From positions 310,001 to 374,000 of the forward strand of contig NZ_CP082247.1 in assembly GCF_019879105.1 (NCBI RefSeq): DNA of 64,000 bases. The letters are read 5' to 3'. This stretch comes from Natrinema sp. SYSU A 869 (GTDB taxonomy: Archaea; Halobacteriota; Halobacteria; Halobacteriales; Natrialbaceae). The notes under the pieces are model-generated. The model had not been told where the DNA came from. It made no database searches and worked only from the letters and a program-made list of their open reading frames with translations. Positions 17,642 through 27,154 of the stretch are shown here, piece by piece. A program made the position numbers and the translations under genes. The stretch's first letter is position 1, and every line of letters begins with the position of its first letter.

Positions 17642-18241
17642 CTACTGGGAGCGTATCTCGTAGATATCGAGATCAGCGAGGTTTGGTCCGTGGAACCAGA
17701 GTTTTACGCCGCTCCCCTCGTTGTTCGCTGAGATGAGGGTTGCGCCGCCCCCCATGATGATGCCTGCACAGGCTGCAACCGCAGCTGCCCCTTGCCCCAC
17801 GCCGGGGACGGCGTTTGCTATGACGGCAGCGACTTCGGACACAACCATGCCACCCAATAACTTGTTTCGGAGCTCGGTGGAGGTGCAATCGTCGAGCCAG
17901 AAGATGTGGCGCAGGCCCTGCCAGTGAAGTTTGTTCTTGTAATCGTTTTTCCCCTTACAATAGAGGGCGGAAACGGACTTTGACGAGTCCGCCGGGATAA
18001 TTGTGACTTGGCCGTTCTGCTCTTCGAAACGGATTTCGCCGCTGTCTTTGGCTTCGTTGAAACCGTCGACAGCGTTTGCCAGATAGTTGTTCTCCCCCTG
18101 ATCGGGGCCAACGTAGACGATGTCTCCGACGTCGTCGATCTCGTAGTACGTGTTCTGGGACTGAGATTCTGCTGCGCGAGAGCGTGAGGCCGCTAACGGG
18201 ATGACAGAGAGGCTCCCGATGCCAGCCACCGATCGGATCAT
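17642..18241 (-). CDS. Secreted bacteriocin-like protein with damaged Tat signal
   Basis: 199 residues from ATG 18239-18241. In-frame upstream codons read TRRN before the Met, giving a twin-arginine motif followed by MIRSVAGIGSLSVIPLAAS. That is a full Tat signal, but the original start has been displaced by a MITE at 18275. The mature part has an acidic domain, then CKGKNDYKNKLHW, DDCTSTELRNKLLGG, a hydrophobic Gly/Ala helix (GQGAAAVAACAGIIMGGGA) and a terminal strand. Such a C-terminal amphipathic Gly/Ala region with paired Cys is typical of secreted antimicrobial-type proteins. Family not proven. Confidence 0.6.
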   Translation of the reverse strand: MIRSVAGIGSLSVIPLAASRSRAAESQSQNTYYEIDDVGDIVYVGPDQGENNYLANAVDGFNEAKDSGEIRFEEQNGQVTIIPADSSKSVSALYCKGKNDYKNKLHWQGLRHIFWLDDCTSTELRNKLLGGMVVSEVAAVIANAVPGVGQGAAAVAACAGIIMGGGATLISANNEGSGVKLWFHGPNLADLDIYEIRSQ

Positions 18242-18274
18242 GTTTCGCCTTGTCTTTGAAGGATTGTTTTTAAC

Positions 18275-18505
18275 GGCACTGTCTAGATAAGAGAAACCGC
18301 AATACGGGAAGGTGATGATGTGACAGTATCGGCTGTAAAATCACCATATTGGATCTGATATAGGGGACTCTGTTCCACGAGGAGCGACAATTCGGCTGCT
18401 TCAGCAAATTTCTCATAAGCAGTGACAATCTCAGATTTCACCGTGAATGCTGTAGCAGGCTCTGAAACGCTGCTATACGTCGGAATCGAGTAACTAGACA
18501 GTGCC
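18275..18505. mobile_element. 231-bp MITE, family B copy 1
   Basis: Inverted ends GGCACTGTCTAGATAAGAG and AGTAACTAGACAGTGCC. Further copies at 37702-37932 and 58646-58877. There is no coding capacity and no obvious target duplication. It sits directly at the 5' end of the secreted-protein gene and has probably removed its native promoter and first codons. Confidence 0.85.
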
Positions 18506-18570
18506 TACAACGTCAATCGGGGTCGTTACCTAACCATCCGGTGTCTCGTGTGATTCCGTATTGTCTCCAT

Positions 18571-18825
18571 TCACCCGTTACCACCTTTCTCGCGGCAACC
18601 TTGGAGAAGTTCTACACGGAACGTCTTGCCGCGGAAGCGTTTGGGGAGGAGGATGTGGGCGCTGTTGCCGCAGGCTTTGGCTTCCAGTGTCTCCCGCCAC
18701 TGCTTCTCTTCGGCTACCAGTTCTGCCTGGAATGGTTTGCCGCGGAATCGTTTTGGTACCCGGATGTGTGCGCTGTTCCCGCACTGGTCTGCGTTCCGGG
18801 TCTCCACCCACTGCTCCGTCGCCAT
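18571..18825 (-). CDS. DUF2080-like protein with two tandem repeats
   Basis: 84 residues from ATG 18823-18825. Two copies of one unit are visible: CGNSAHIRVPKRFRGKPFQA at residues about 19-38 and CGNSAHILLPKRFRGKTFRV at about 52-71. The GNSAHxxxPKRxxGK pattern is that of the DUF2080 transposon-encoded or AbrB/SpoVT-like family, normally present once. A tandem form may bind DNA as a pseudo-dimer. Role unproven. Confidence 0.65.
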   Translation of the reverse strand: MATEQWVETRNADQCGNSAHIRVPKRFRGKPFQAELVAEEKQWRETLEAKACGNSAHILLPKRFRGKTFRVELLQGCREKGGNG

Positions 18826-19227
18826 GAGTACATACTATGTAAGAACATTTAAATAAGTGATTCAGTCGCTTAGAACTCCGAACGTTTGTATATCCGTTCC
18901 CAGCGACTACTCTACAGCCTTTCCGTTACTATATCGCATCCTCAATAGGCGGTAAGTCTACTGCCAACACCAGACCGAAGACGAGTGTACTCTCGTATTC
19001 TATCGGTAGATTATCTTCGTAGGAGGAATACTTGCGACAGTTTCGCTACGCAACGTTCTGCTGTATTACCGTAAACTGCGGTGGCTCTCCGGTAATACCG
19101 AGTAGAAGAACAACAGTCTGTATTAACGTCTGAAACAGATGCCATAGCATGTTAATAACTAAAATTATGATCCTCTGTTGTCATCTGTGGCGATTACACC
19201 GCCATACTCCAGACGGAGGAGAAAACC
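18826..19227. other. Intergenic
   Basis: About 400 AT-rich bases containing the promoter regions of the divergent flanking genes. A dyad-like CGGTAATAC-rich section lies near 19060-19100. No gene is seen. Confidence 0.35.
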
Positions 19228-19866
19228 ATGATAGAGAGACGCAATGCACTCAAGCTCACCGCAGGTACACTACTCGGAAGTCAGTTTGGCACTGCGGCCG
19301 CAAAGAGTGATCAAGATAGGGCAAGGAACGACCAGGGCGAACAGCAGGACATCGGGATGTATGTCGCAATACCAACAGGTGAACAGCAGGTTCCGCCAGT
19401 CGAGACGGCGGCCCAGGGCGCAGCAGCATTTGCTGTCACCGAGGACAGGAGCGCAGTTCATTACGGGCTTGTTGTTCAGGCGATCGAAAACCTCACGCAG
19501 GCCCATATTCATCAGGGAAGTCCCAACGAGAACGGGCCAGTCGTTGCATGGCTATACCCGGGTCCTGAAGCACAAGAACCGATGCTGATAGAAGGACGAC
19601 ACGACGGCGCCGTCGCTGACGGCACGATCACAAGTGAGAACTTGACGGGACCGCTCGAAGGTGAGTCGATCGAGACGCTTCTGGAAGCGATGGCTACCGG
19701 CAACGCCTATGTTAATCTCCACACTGAGCAGAATCCAGCGGGCGAGATTCGTGGCCAGATTGCTCCCGCGATGGCAGTAGTTGAGAGTCTTGGGCTCGGA
19801 CAACAGCCGACACCGACACAGGAAGAGGAGACACAACCCACTCCGGAAGAGAACATGACCGGGTGA
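19228..19866 (+). CDS. Secreted CHRD-domain protein
   Basis: 212 residues. Signal region MIERRNALKLTAGTLLGSQF with a twin-Arg motif. The CHRD domain runs from about residue 45 to 190: VPPVETAAQGAAAFAV, HYGLVVQAIENLTQAHIHQG, GPVVAWLYPGP and VNLHTEQNPAGEIRGQI. The last is the diagnostic CHRD end. The Thr/Pro/Glu tail may be a stalk or wall region. CHRD proteins are extracellular with poorly defined roles. Monocistronic. Confidence 0.88.
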   Translation: MIERRNALKLTAGTLLGSQFGTAAAKSDQDRARNDQGEQQDIGMYVAIPTGEQQVPPVETAAQGAAAFAVTEDRSAVHYGLVVQAIENLTQAHIHQGSPNENGPVVAWLYPGPEAQEPMLIEGRHDGAVADGTITSENLTGPLEGESIETLLEAMATGNAYVNLHTEQNPAGEIRGQIAPAMAVVESLGLGQQPTPTQEEETQPTPEENMTG

Positions 19867-20212
19867 GCTGGTAACCGGTCATCTCTAATCCACATGCAAT
19901 TTTCACTGCACATCTTCTGGATCCGAACAGTCTGCCGTCCACTCCTTGACCGTCCCCGTTACTTCAGAGCACCCCCGACAGGCGGCGCGATGATGTTGAC
20001 ACAGTAGATAGAGGCCCAGTACACTCTAGTTAGAGTGTTAATCAGGCAGATAAACATCTAATACAGTTAGACAGAAAGCTATCAGCAGCCGGGCTCCACT
20101 GATCTCAACGAGTGTATGGAATAGTGGTCAGTGTCTGTATTCAAACCTTCCTGTTGGATATATTATAACTATTTATCCTTGCGAGTGGATTGCACGCATA
20201 GGGGGACAACTA

Positions 20213-20616
20213 ATGGCAGCGACAGAAAAAACCAACGTCGAGATCGCGGAGGAACTATACGAGGCATTCAACCAGGGCGACATCGAGACATGCCTGGCCG
20301 GATTCGCCGACGACATCACGTGGACCGAACCCGAGGAATCACCGATGATCGGGGGACACACCATGGCCCAGATGCAGTCCTGGAAAATGTGTTTACGCCA
20401 ATCGACGAGGAGTTCGACTCCTTCGAAGTAACTGTTGACTGATTCATCGACGGCGGCGACACCGTCGTGATGGAAGGTGCACACAGAGTCACCACAGCGG
20501 ACGGTGATGTCATGGAGATTCCTGCCGTCCATGTCTCTGACATGGAGGACGGGAAGGTCAAGAAATTCACCGGCTACGAGGATACCGCACTCGCCCAGCA
20601 GCTGATGGACGAGTGA
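20213..20616 (+). pseudogene. SnoaL-like gene, frameshifted copy
   Basis: Starts MAATEKTNVEIAEELYEAFN, nearly identical to the intact gene at 38267. It loses frame after MIGG near 20355 (bases missing around the VHHGP segment). The remainder continues in another frame: NVFTPIDEEFDSFEVTVD, an in-frame TGA where the intact copy has Arg, then FIDGGDTVVMEGAHRVTTAD to ALAQQLMDE. At least two lesions, so this copy is dead. About 250 bases of upstream DNA are also duplicated. Confidence 0.85.
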
Positions 20617-20917
20617 TCTCCGTCACTTCATCCATCAACCATATTACAAATTTTCGGTTTTTCTCCATCGCCGAACGATCAGTACAGGCTAAGCACACAT
20701 CGCTCAGTAGAGATGAGAGAATGACCAGTGGTAGGCCCAGAGTGTGATGATATGGGTGAAAACCATTCTTATAGGTCTGACGCACGTCTGACGATACACA
20801 GTGTGCGTCCGCTTTAACAAGCAGTGGACATCTCGTTGACGGCGTGCTGCCGTCCATTCCCGTGTTTTCCACGTGGTTCGCATACAGAACTCGCACTGGA
20901 ACAAGCGAACCCCAATA

Positions 20918-21232
20918 ATGGAACAACAGAACTCACTACACCCTAAGAAGAAGGACGAACTGCTGACTATACTTGCCAACCATCACCGACGTATTATCCT
21001 AAACTACTTCCAAAACTTGTCGGATAACGTAGCCTCAATCCAGGACCTTGCAGAGGAGATTATTGAGCAGGATAATGGAGGGAAAAAACAGGTTACTCTC
21101 CAACTCCTCCACTCGACCCTCCCTCGACTGGCAGATGTCGGTGCCATTGAGTACGACCAGAGGAGCAACACAGTCCGGTATCAGGGGCACTCTAAGTTAG
21201 AAATGATGATGGGTTCCATTGCGAATCTCTGA
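20918..21232 (+). CDS. DUF7344-type winged-helix protein
   Basis: 104 residues from ATG 20918 (MEQQNSLHPKKKDELLTILA). The motif NHHRRIILNYFQNL, helix VASIQDLAEEIIEQ, recognition segment LHSTLPRLADVGAIEYDQ and wing NTVRYQGH match the haloarchaeal DUF7344 family. It is likely a DNA-binding regulator, with no sensor domain attached. Monocistronic. Confidence 0.8.
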   Translation: MEQQNSLHPKKKDELLTILANHHRRIILNYFQNLSDNVASIQDLAEEIIEQDNGGKKQVTLQLLHSTLPRLADVGAIEYDQRSNTVRYQGHSKLEMMMGSIANL

Positions 21233-21513
21233 CCAATAGCAGACATTCAAAGCAATAAGGTATGTTGTTGAAGGAGGCCGACGCTGACCGGTTTTCTTCT
21301 CTGTCCGGTCTCTCCTTCACGTGATAGGGTGTCCAGCCTTATCTTAACTCTGTAGAGGGAATTTGAATGAACGTCCAGTTTCACGAACTTATAGCATATA
21401 TATGTGGTTTGGATGTCACGAGCAGTTCGCAGGTGTAGTGACCGGAAGCTCCACGAGATTAGATAGCTAAAGAAGAGAATTGCTATAGAGCCCTTTGATC
21501 TGAAGCTCGGTCT

Positions 21514-21807
21514 TCACAGAAGATCAGAAACGTACTGGTCTTCCCAGTCGCGTCGGGCCTTGATCTCGCGGGTTCCTCGTCGCGTCACCGAGTACACGTT
21601 CGTCCGGCGGTCGGCCTGCTCCTTTTCGAGAAGTCCTTTATCAACGAGTTCGTCCAGATTCGGGTAGAGTCGGCCGTGATGGATCTCCTTCTCGTAGTAG
21701 TCCTCAAGTTCTTCCTTGAGCGCGAGGCCGTGCGGTTCATCCAGTCCCGCAGTTACGTACAGGAGATCTCGCTGGAAACCGGTCAAATCGTACATATCAG
21801 ACCTCAT
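21514..21807 (-). CDS. PadR-like transcriptional regulator, copy 1
   Basis: 97 residues from ATG 21807 (MRSDMYDLTGFQRDLLYVTA), or 93 from MYDLTGF (21795), the start shared with the third PadR gene at 42853. The PadR core is complete: HGLALKEELEDYYEKEIHHG, RLYPNLDELVDKGLLEKEQ, and DRRTNVYSVTRRGTREI forming the wing. A palindrome covers the upstream edge of the start. Divergent from a HalOD1 gene; the whole pair is duplicated at 47908-48630. Confidence 0.88.
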   Translation of the reverse strand: MRSDMYDLTGFQRDLLYVTAGLDEPHGLALKEELEDYYEKEIHHGRLYPNLDELVDKGLLEKEQADRRTNVYSVTRRGTREIKARRDWEDQYVSDLL

Positions 21808-21822
21808 GGTGATTAGCACCAT
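21806..21822. promoter_or_regulatory. Candidate PadR operator
   Basis: ATGGTGATTAGCACCAT has 6-bp arms ATGGTG/CACCAT around five bases. It lies at the start of the PadR gene, between it and the divergent HalOD1 gene. The duplicated locus keeps it with one change (48200-48216). Autoregulation is inferred. Confidence 0.5.
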
Positions 21823-21930
21823 AAGAATAGGGATGACAATCCTCCGTCAAACATGAAAGACCGTGGCTCATTCAACAGAGTTTGCAAATCCTTTTCTGGT
21901 AGACTACTTCACTTCAGGGTCCATGGGAAG

Positions 21931-22236
21931 ATGAGCACACAGGTTAATACGGATGACTCTCAAGCTGAACTGACTCTATCTACTACTACTGAATGGAAGC
22001 AAGATACCGAGAATACGCCTGTCTATGCGGTTGTTTCGGCGGTTGCAGAAGCGTCTGGTCTGGATATGTTCGAGTTACCGTCACTCTATGAGGCGATCAA
22101 TCCGGACGCGTTGAACGAGTTGTTCACTTCTCGATCTGAGCCTGCTGTCGGCAAAGTGTCCTTCGAGTACGCGGGATACGATGTCGTCGTACGCGGAACC
22201 GGTGTGGTCGAGGTTCAAACGACGGACGACGACTGA
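21931..22236 (+). CDS. HalOD1 output-domain protein, copy 1
   Basis: 101 residues from ATG 21931 (MSTQVNTDDSQAELTLSTTT). HalOD1 features: TPVYAVVSAVAEASGLDMFE, then LPSLYEAINPDALNELF, then the hairpin VSFEYAGYDVVVRGTGVVEV. It stands alone without a receiver or kinase. Divergent from PadR. A second copy is at 48325. Confidence 0.82.
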   Translation: MSTQVNTDDSQAELTLSTTTEWKQDTENTPVYAVVSAVAEASGLDMFELPSLYEAINPDALNELFTSRSEPAVGKVSFEYAGYDVVVRGTGVVEVQTTDDD

Positions 22237-22341
22237 TCCCGGATCGATTCCCGGCCGTGACACGGATTCGGCGTACCGGTTCTTACATTTGAAGTGTGAG
22301 ATAGTGTAGAGGTCTTCAGCCAGCATCGGATCGCCCGTGTC

Positions 22342-22599
22342 TTGCTTCTGCAGCAGTTCGAGGACCTGACCACCAAGGACATTATGACCGACGACGTGTT
22401 CACGGTGGACGGCGACTATGAACTGTTCGACGTATTCGCGGAGATGGACGAAAACAGCGTGCGCCGCATTCCGATCGTGGAGGACGGGCAGCTCACCGGC
22501 ATTATCACACTTGACGATCTGCTTGCGGTCCTCCACAGCAAGATGGGGAATGTGACAGAGGTCGTCATGGCCGAATCGCCGCCACACCTGGCCCTGTGA
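22342..22599 (+). pseudogene. CBS-domain fragment
   Basis: 85 codons holding one CBS module: TKDIMTDDVFTVDGDYELFD, RRIPIVEDGQLTGIITLDDL, then HSKMGNVTEVVMAESPPHLA. It aligns with the second half of the CBS protein at 35962. The first CBS module is missing, and the first dozen residues do not fit the family. A truncated gene. Confidence 0.65.
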
Positions 22600-23617
22600 A
22601 CCGACCAGGACACACGAGACAGGACAGACGATCCTGGGTTCGTACCGCAGCTATTTTTCGGTTTACGTGTTCGCACTCAACAAGGGACGCTCCGAAGGAA
22701 ATCCATCAACCACTGCAACACCGATCTGCCATGCTACGTACTGGTCTGCATCATCCGTCACCATGATGCGATACTGGTGGGCGTAGACAGTGAGAAAACA
22801 CGGGGACGAAGACCACGATTTGGATCCGAACGAGAGCACGTTTCTGCAGCCCTTCGGCCCTGGGTATCTGCAGTTCACGAATCTCACTTACGCGAGATCC
22901 GTTACTGAGCCTTCTCACTCGACCACCATGGTGGACGAGTTATGGGCCGCGTTGGTCTCCTTGGAGGCGTTCACCTTGTTCCCTGTTACGGGGGCTTTGG
23001 TTGTACCTCTAACTCGACCTTTCCTGCCCTGTATGGACATTCGAATCGAGTCGTTCGGTGGATCCTCGTGACTTCGCCCGGTATCATGTTGTATGCTACC
23101 ATAGAACATAAACCTTCCCACCTTCAACGTAGCTGTCATACGATCAGAGCAACGATGTCGTCACCTCCCGTTCCGCCACTGACAGGTTGACACAACGCTC
23201 TCACTATCAATATGAACGTAGACAGAAGTACGAGTGATGGCCACCTTGCACAAGCGCTGGTGCGGTGACCGTCTGGAATCGGGATGGTGGATTGTGATGC
23301 ATCCAGCGATACGATCCAGTCCACGTCCACCGCTGGTTGGCCTGGGATCACAGCGGATGACGCGCCGGGACTGCATGCGTCCTCGGTTTAAATCGACTAT
23401 TCATTCTTTCTGGCTCAGTTGGAAGATTGGTCGGTCAAGACGCTGTTCGTTGCCTCTGAGAAGGGGGTCCCGAACTAGACAGTCAAAGGTCGTAGCTCTT
23501 GGAAACTGTTTCAGACACGCCAAGCCAGCAACCGCTAAAATGCGATACCAGAGCGACTACTGGAACCAGCTAATCTGAAACCGAAATAACAATGTATGTG
23601 TCGTGCTAACGTCTAGT
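22600..23617. other. 1-kb gene-poor region
   Basis: Several short frames on both strands (for example minus 22663-22764 and 22915-23139, plus 23298-23405), none with a convincing family signature. Probably degraded accessory DNA. Confidence 0.3.
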
Positions 23618-23836
23618 ATGGCTCCCATTGAACCCGGTGACGAGTACCGTATCCAGATTACGGAGTTTGGTGCGGAAGGAGACGGTATCGGGTACATCGA
23701 CGGATTTGTTATCGTCGTTCCTGAGGCCGGCATCGGACAGTGGGTTACGATCACGATTGATGCTGTGTACGAGAACTTTGCACTCGCGTCGGTAACCGAG
23801 ACAGATCTCTTCCTGGGCCAGCCACCGGAAGCGTGA
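23618..23836 (+). CDS. TRAM-domain protein
   Basis: 72 residues from ATG 23618 (MAPIEPGDEYRIQITEFGAE). The TRAM beta-barrel pattern is complete: Y-x-I-x-I-x-x-FGAEGDGIGYIDGFVIVVP, GQWVTITIDAVYENFALASV. TRAM proteins bind RNA, and small stand-alone forms in haloarchaea are thought to act as RNA chaperones. Monocistronic. Confidence 0.88.
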   Translation: MAPIEPGDEYRIQITEFGAEGDGIGYIDGFVIVVPEAGIGQWVTITIDAVYENFALASVTETDLFLGQPPEA

Positions 23837-24361
23837 TCCACATCCATCTGGCGTGAGCCTCCTGTGTCGCAATCTTACCAGCCACTGATGGTTACGCAGT
23901 AACGGCTTAATCCCTTGTACAGACGGGTAGTCTGATCTACATGCTTAGCTGATCACACAGCGGAGAGAGAGAGGCTGAGGTGACCGGTGACGGCCACTTC
24001 ACGAGAGGTATGCTAGTTTGTCACCGATATCCGTAGGTTTGATACCGTCCCACTCCGGTACGAGGTGCGGTGGTGCATGTTCCATCTTCCAGCCGCATAC
24101 TCCTGCCACTCACCTATCCTGTAACTGCCAGTCCCATCGGTTGCCGGATCGCAGCAGGGACATCACTCCGTATCTCCACTGCTAGCTTCGAGTACATCCA
24201 AATGACCAGCCGCCGCTGCTACTGTAGTAGACCTCTGCGATCTTCCGATCAGTGCCAGGCAGTTCGTCGAATCTGGTGTTCCGTCCTGCCGCTCTCTACC
24301 AAGCGCCGTCGCTGAGTCTATTTTCTGCTCAAGAATGGTAACGTGACGTCGGGGAGTGTGA
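23837..24361. other. Intergenic with one possible mini-ORF
   Basis: Mostly featureless. A minus-strand 28-codon frame (23999-24085) reads MEHAPPHLVPEWDGIKPTDI and then GDKLAYLS. Its composition looks protein-like, but it is too short to prove. Confidence 0.25.
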
Positions 24362-25093
24362 TTAGAACGTGTATGCCATCATCACCTCGTCGACAAGCTG
24401 GTCACCGATCGTGTAGTGTTCCTTCCGGATCGCCTCAATAGTCCAGTCATGGGCTTCAAGGAACGCGATAGCTGCCTCGTTGGAGGCGGGCACGCTGTTG
24501 TACACCTTGCGGTAGCCGGTCGCCTCGGCCCAGTCAAGCCCCTGCTGCAGAAGGTTGCTGCCAACGCCTGCCTCACGGTACTCTTCGCGCACACCAACCG
24601 TTAGCTGGGCAGTATCTTGCAGCTTCGTTGTCTGGGGCAGGGTGAGATGCGTCCAGCCGATCACAGTCTCGTCAGCCGTGGCCACAAAGAACACGCGTGA
24701 TTCGACGGTATTGTGCCGGGTGACCGCATCTTCGTAGAGCAGTTGCTCGGCGACGCTTTCAGCGACGATATACGTCTCTTCGCTCGTGACATCCCGGATT
24801 GTCTCGACAATACCGTCAACGTCAGTGTGGCGTCCTGGGCGGATGGTATAGGTGAAATCATCCGCCGTATATTCTTTTTCGGTGCCGATATCAACCGTGA
24901 TCTGGAGCGATCCGCCTTCTTCCGTGATATACCCCGCTGCTTTCAACTGCTCCAGTTCGCTTCGAAATTGTTCAGGCGGCAGCGAAACCGTTTCACGGAC
25001 CGTATTCCGAGTTGCAGGCCCATTCCGCTCAACATACTGATAAAGCTGTTCACCGGCTTCGCTCTCGAACGTTGGACGCTCAAGCGCTTGCAT
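24362..25093 (-). CDS. GNAT acetyltransferase with N-terminal winged helix
   Basis: 243 residues. Residues about 10-70 form a helix-turn-helix (LYQYVERNGPATRNTVRETV; FRSELEQLKAAGYI). From about 82 the GNAT fold follows: YTIRPGRHTDVDGIVETIRD, VFFVATADETVIGWTHLTL, and the acetyl-CoA loop LTVGVREEYREAGVGSNLLQ with Q/R-x-x-G-x-G/A. It ends with YNSVPASNEAAIAFLEAHDW. Acceptor unknown; the wHTH may be a protein-interaction module. Confidence 0.9.
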   Translation of the reverse strand: MQALERPTFESEAGEQLYQYVERNGPATRNTVRETVSLPPEQFRSELEQLKAAGYITEEGGSLQITVDIGTEKEYTADDFTYTIRPGRHTDVDGIVETIRDVTSEETYIVAESVAEQLLYEDAVTRHNTVESRVFFVATADETVIGWTHLTLPQTTKLQDTAQLTVGVREEYREAGVGSNLLQQGLDWAEATGYRKVYNSVPASNEAAIAFLEAHDWTIEAIRKEHYTIGDQLVDEVMMAYTF

Positions 25094-25197
25094 ATCGGTA
25101 ATACACGAGCATAGCGTTTATCCCTTGCCATCTAGTAACATACAACATTGTATGGCGAACTGCGATATCGGACGGACATCAATTAGTGTGGAGCACA

Positions 25198-26160
25198 TTA
25201 TGAGTCAGTGATCGCCTCGGCCTGCTCCTGGTACCGATTTCGAACGGTCACGACCGTTACTTGTGCGACGTCCGCAACCGCTTCTTGAGAACGGTCCTGG
25301 CCACAGCGGCGGGCAGCGAGATAGATGGCTGCAGCCGCAACACCGGCCGGCGACCTGCCGGAGTGGAGCCCCTCCTCGGTGGCGACGCCGAGAATCGCCT
25401 GTGCCTCCTGGTGGACGTTCTCTTCGAGATTGAGTTCCGAGCAGAACCGGGGCAGGTATAGTTCGGGGTCGACCGGTTCGACTGTGAGTTCGAGTTCCTG
25501 GGCGATGTAGCGGTATGCGCGCCCGATCCGCCTGCGATCCACACGGGCCACCTGTGTGACCTCGTCGAGAGTACGCGGGATCTCTTCCTGGCGACACGCC
25601 GCGTACAGTGCTGCTGCAGCGATCCCCTCGATCGACCGTCCCGGCAGCAGGTCGGCGTCCAGTGCTTGCTGATAGAGCGTGCTTGCGACCTCTTGGACTG
25701 GCCGAGGGATTTCCAATGCGCTGGCCATCCGGGCGATCTCTGTGAGTGCCTGCCTGAGGTTGCGCTCACCGGCGTCGCTGGTCCGTGCACGGTGCTGCCA
25801 TGTCCGCAGCCGCTGGACCTGACTCTGCTTCTCGGGCGTGATCGCCTGCCCAAACGCGTCTTGGTTGCGCCAATCGATGGTCGTCGTGAGCCCTTTATCA
25901 TGCAGCAACGCTGTTGTCGGTGCCCCCACGCGCGACCGTTCCTCCCGTTCAGCCTGGGTAAACGCACGCCACTCCGGCCCGTAGTCGATCGTCTCATCGA
26001 CCACAACCAGCCCACACGCGTTACAGACCACCTCATGCCGGTCACCATCGTGGATCAGCGTCTCTGACTCGCACTCCGGACACGTCGTGCGCTCACTGGC
26101 GTCGGCAGCGTTCTCAGCCTGTCGCCGCTCCGACTGTGGGTCTGTCTCGTTCGGTAACAT
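25198..26160 (-). CDS. tfb: Transcription initiation factor TFB
   Basis: 320 residues from ATG 26158-26160 (MLPNETDPQSERRQAENAAD). A zinc ribbon (CPECESETLIHDG, VCNACGLVV) is followed by the B-reader region (YGPEWRAFTQAEREERSRVG), then two cyclin repeats (about 130-215 and 225-315). Each carries the typical IEGIAAAALYAACR and PAGVAAAAIYLAARR segments. It recruits RNA polymerase to TATA-TBP complexes. Haloarchaea carry many TFB paralogues, and an extra one here may serve accessory genes. The frame extends further upstream, but this Met precedes the conserved part. Confidence 0.95.
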   Translation of the reverse strand: MLPNETDPQSERRQAENAADASERTTCPECESETLIHDGDRHEVVCNACGLVVVDETIDYGPEWRAFTQAEREERSRVGAPTTALLHDKGLTTTIDWRNQDAFGQAITPEKQSQVQRLRTWQHRARTSDAGERNLRQALTEIARMASALEIPRPVQEVASTLYQQALDADLLPGRSIEGIAAAALYAACRQEEIPRTLDEVTQVARVDRRRIGRAYRYIAQELELTVEPVDPELYLPRFCSELNLEENVHQEAQAILGVATEEGLHSGRSPAGVAAAAIYLAARRCGQDRSQEAVADVAQVTVVTVRNRYQEQAEAITDS

Positions 26161-26431
26161 CAGCCCGGGGGTTGGGTACGTTTTCGCTGCTCTCACAGAT
26201 GTCAATTTCAGGGGAACTCACCCATTAGAAGGATTTATTGAATCGGGGCAGTCCGCATCCTGCCTCCGCATCTGGGGCAGAACGGTGGATGTGACTTTTT
26301 GTTCGTGGTGTAAATACAGTCCCGACATTCGAACCGGGGTTCATCTGGTGCAGACGGGTCTCTCTGAACCATACGTGATGATCACGGTACTACGTGTTAA
26401 ATGTTAACACTTGACGTTGTATCTGGGCCCG

Positions 26432-26902
26432 TCACCTGACTGATTCGAAAACAGGTGCTGCTGAGCGAGTGCTATGCTTACAACGCCAGTCACCGATACC
26501 CATCTGCAGCTCCTCCAATTCGAGGTAGAGGTCGTCCGTTTCTGGGTCATAAATGGATGTCGCGATTCGGGTCCTATTGTGCATCACCAGACAGGTAAGC
26601 TGGACGGCGACCAGACTCGCGTTTGGATCGCGATACACTGCTGTAACAATGAGTTCTGCCCCACAATCAGGGCAGGTATCAGGCACCTCTGCCGACTGTG
26701 ACCCAACAAACGTCACGCCATCAGTGAACGTCCAGCCATCACCCTCAGCCGCAAGTTCATCAATCCGTGTCCGGAGCGTGAGTGGCACCTCAGAAGTACT
26801 GCCTGTCCATGGCCACACATTCAGCATGAAGTGGCAAAATACAGATACCTCATCGGTACAGGGCCGGCCACCGGGGGCAAACAGTAACGCTGATCTGTCC
26901 AC
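26432..26902 (-). CDS. Hypothetical protein with CPDCG zinc motif
   Basis: 156 residues: RPCTDEVSVFCHFMLNVWPW near the N-terminus, then VPDTCPDCGAELIVTAVYRD in the middle, and an acidic YLELEELQM helix near the end. One CPxCG pair plus isolated Cys suggests a metal site. I considered an organomercurial-lyase relationship because of the FCHF-like motif but cannot support it. Not recognised. Confidence 0.5.
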   Translation of the reverse strand: MDRSALLFAPGGRPCTDEVSVFCHFMLNVWPWTGSTSEVPLTLRTRIDELAAEGDGWTFTDGVTFVGSQSAEVPDTCPDCGAELIVTAVYRDPNASLVAVQLTCLVMHNRTRIATSIYDPETDDLYLELEELQMGIGDWRCKHSTRSAAPVFESVR

Positions 26903-27154
26903 ACCAAGGGTTGTTTTCCCGCCAGTTCAAAACCACAACAGGACCCCTGATATCATATCCATCAAGGAGAGAATGATAACCGAAGATACCGCCCAACAGG
27001 GCGCACCAAAAACAGTCCACCTGCTGATACGGTTTCAGACGTTGCTCTTCTGTAGAGTTGCGGAAGAAGATTCGATCACGGAATTTTAGTTCATTCTATC
27101 CAGGACAGAATCCACTATGCGAAAGATCATGCATGTGTTCCTCTAACAACCACC

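Noticed and set aside
25257-26048. Alternative 263-codon frame inside the TFB gene
   Set aside because: Arg/Gly/Ser-rich shadow frame; the TFB frame has complete domains.
26432-26902. Organomercurial lyase
   Set aside because: The catalytic Cys/Asp arrangement cannot be matched; only a weak FCHF-like motif.
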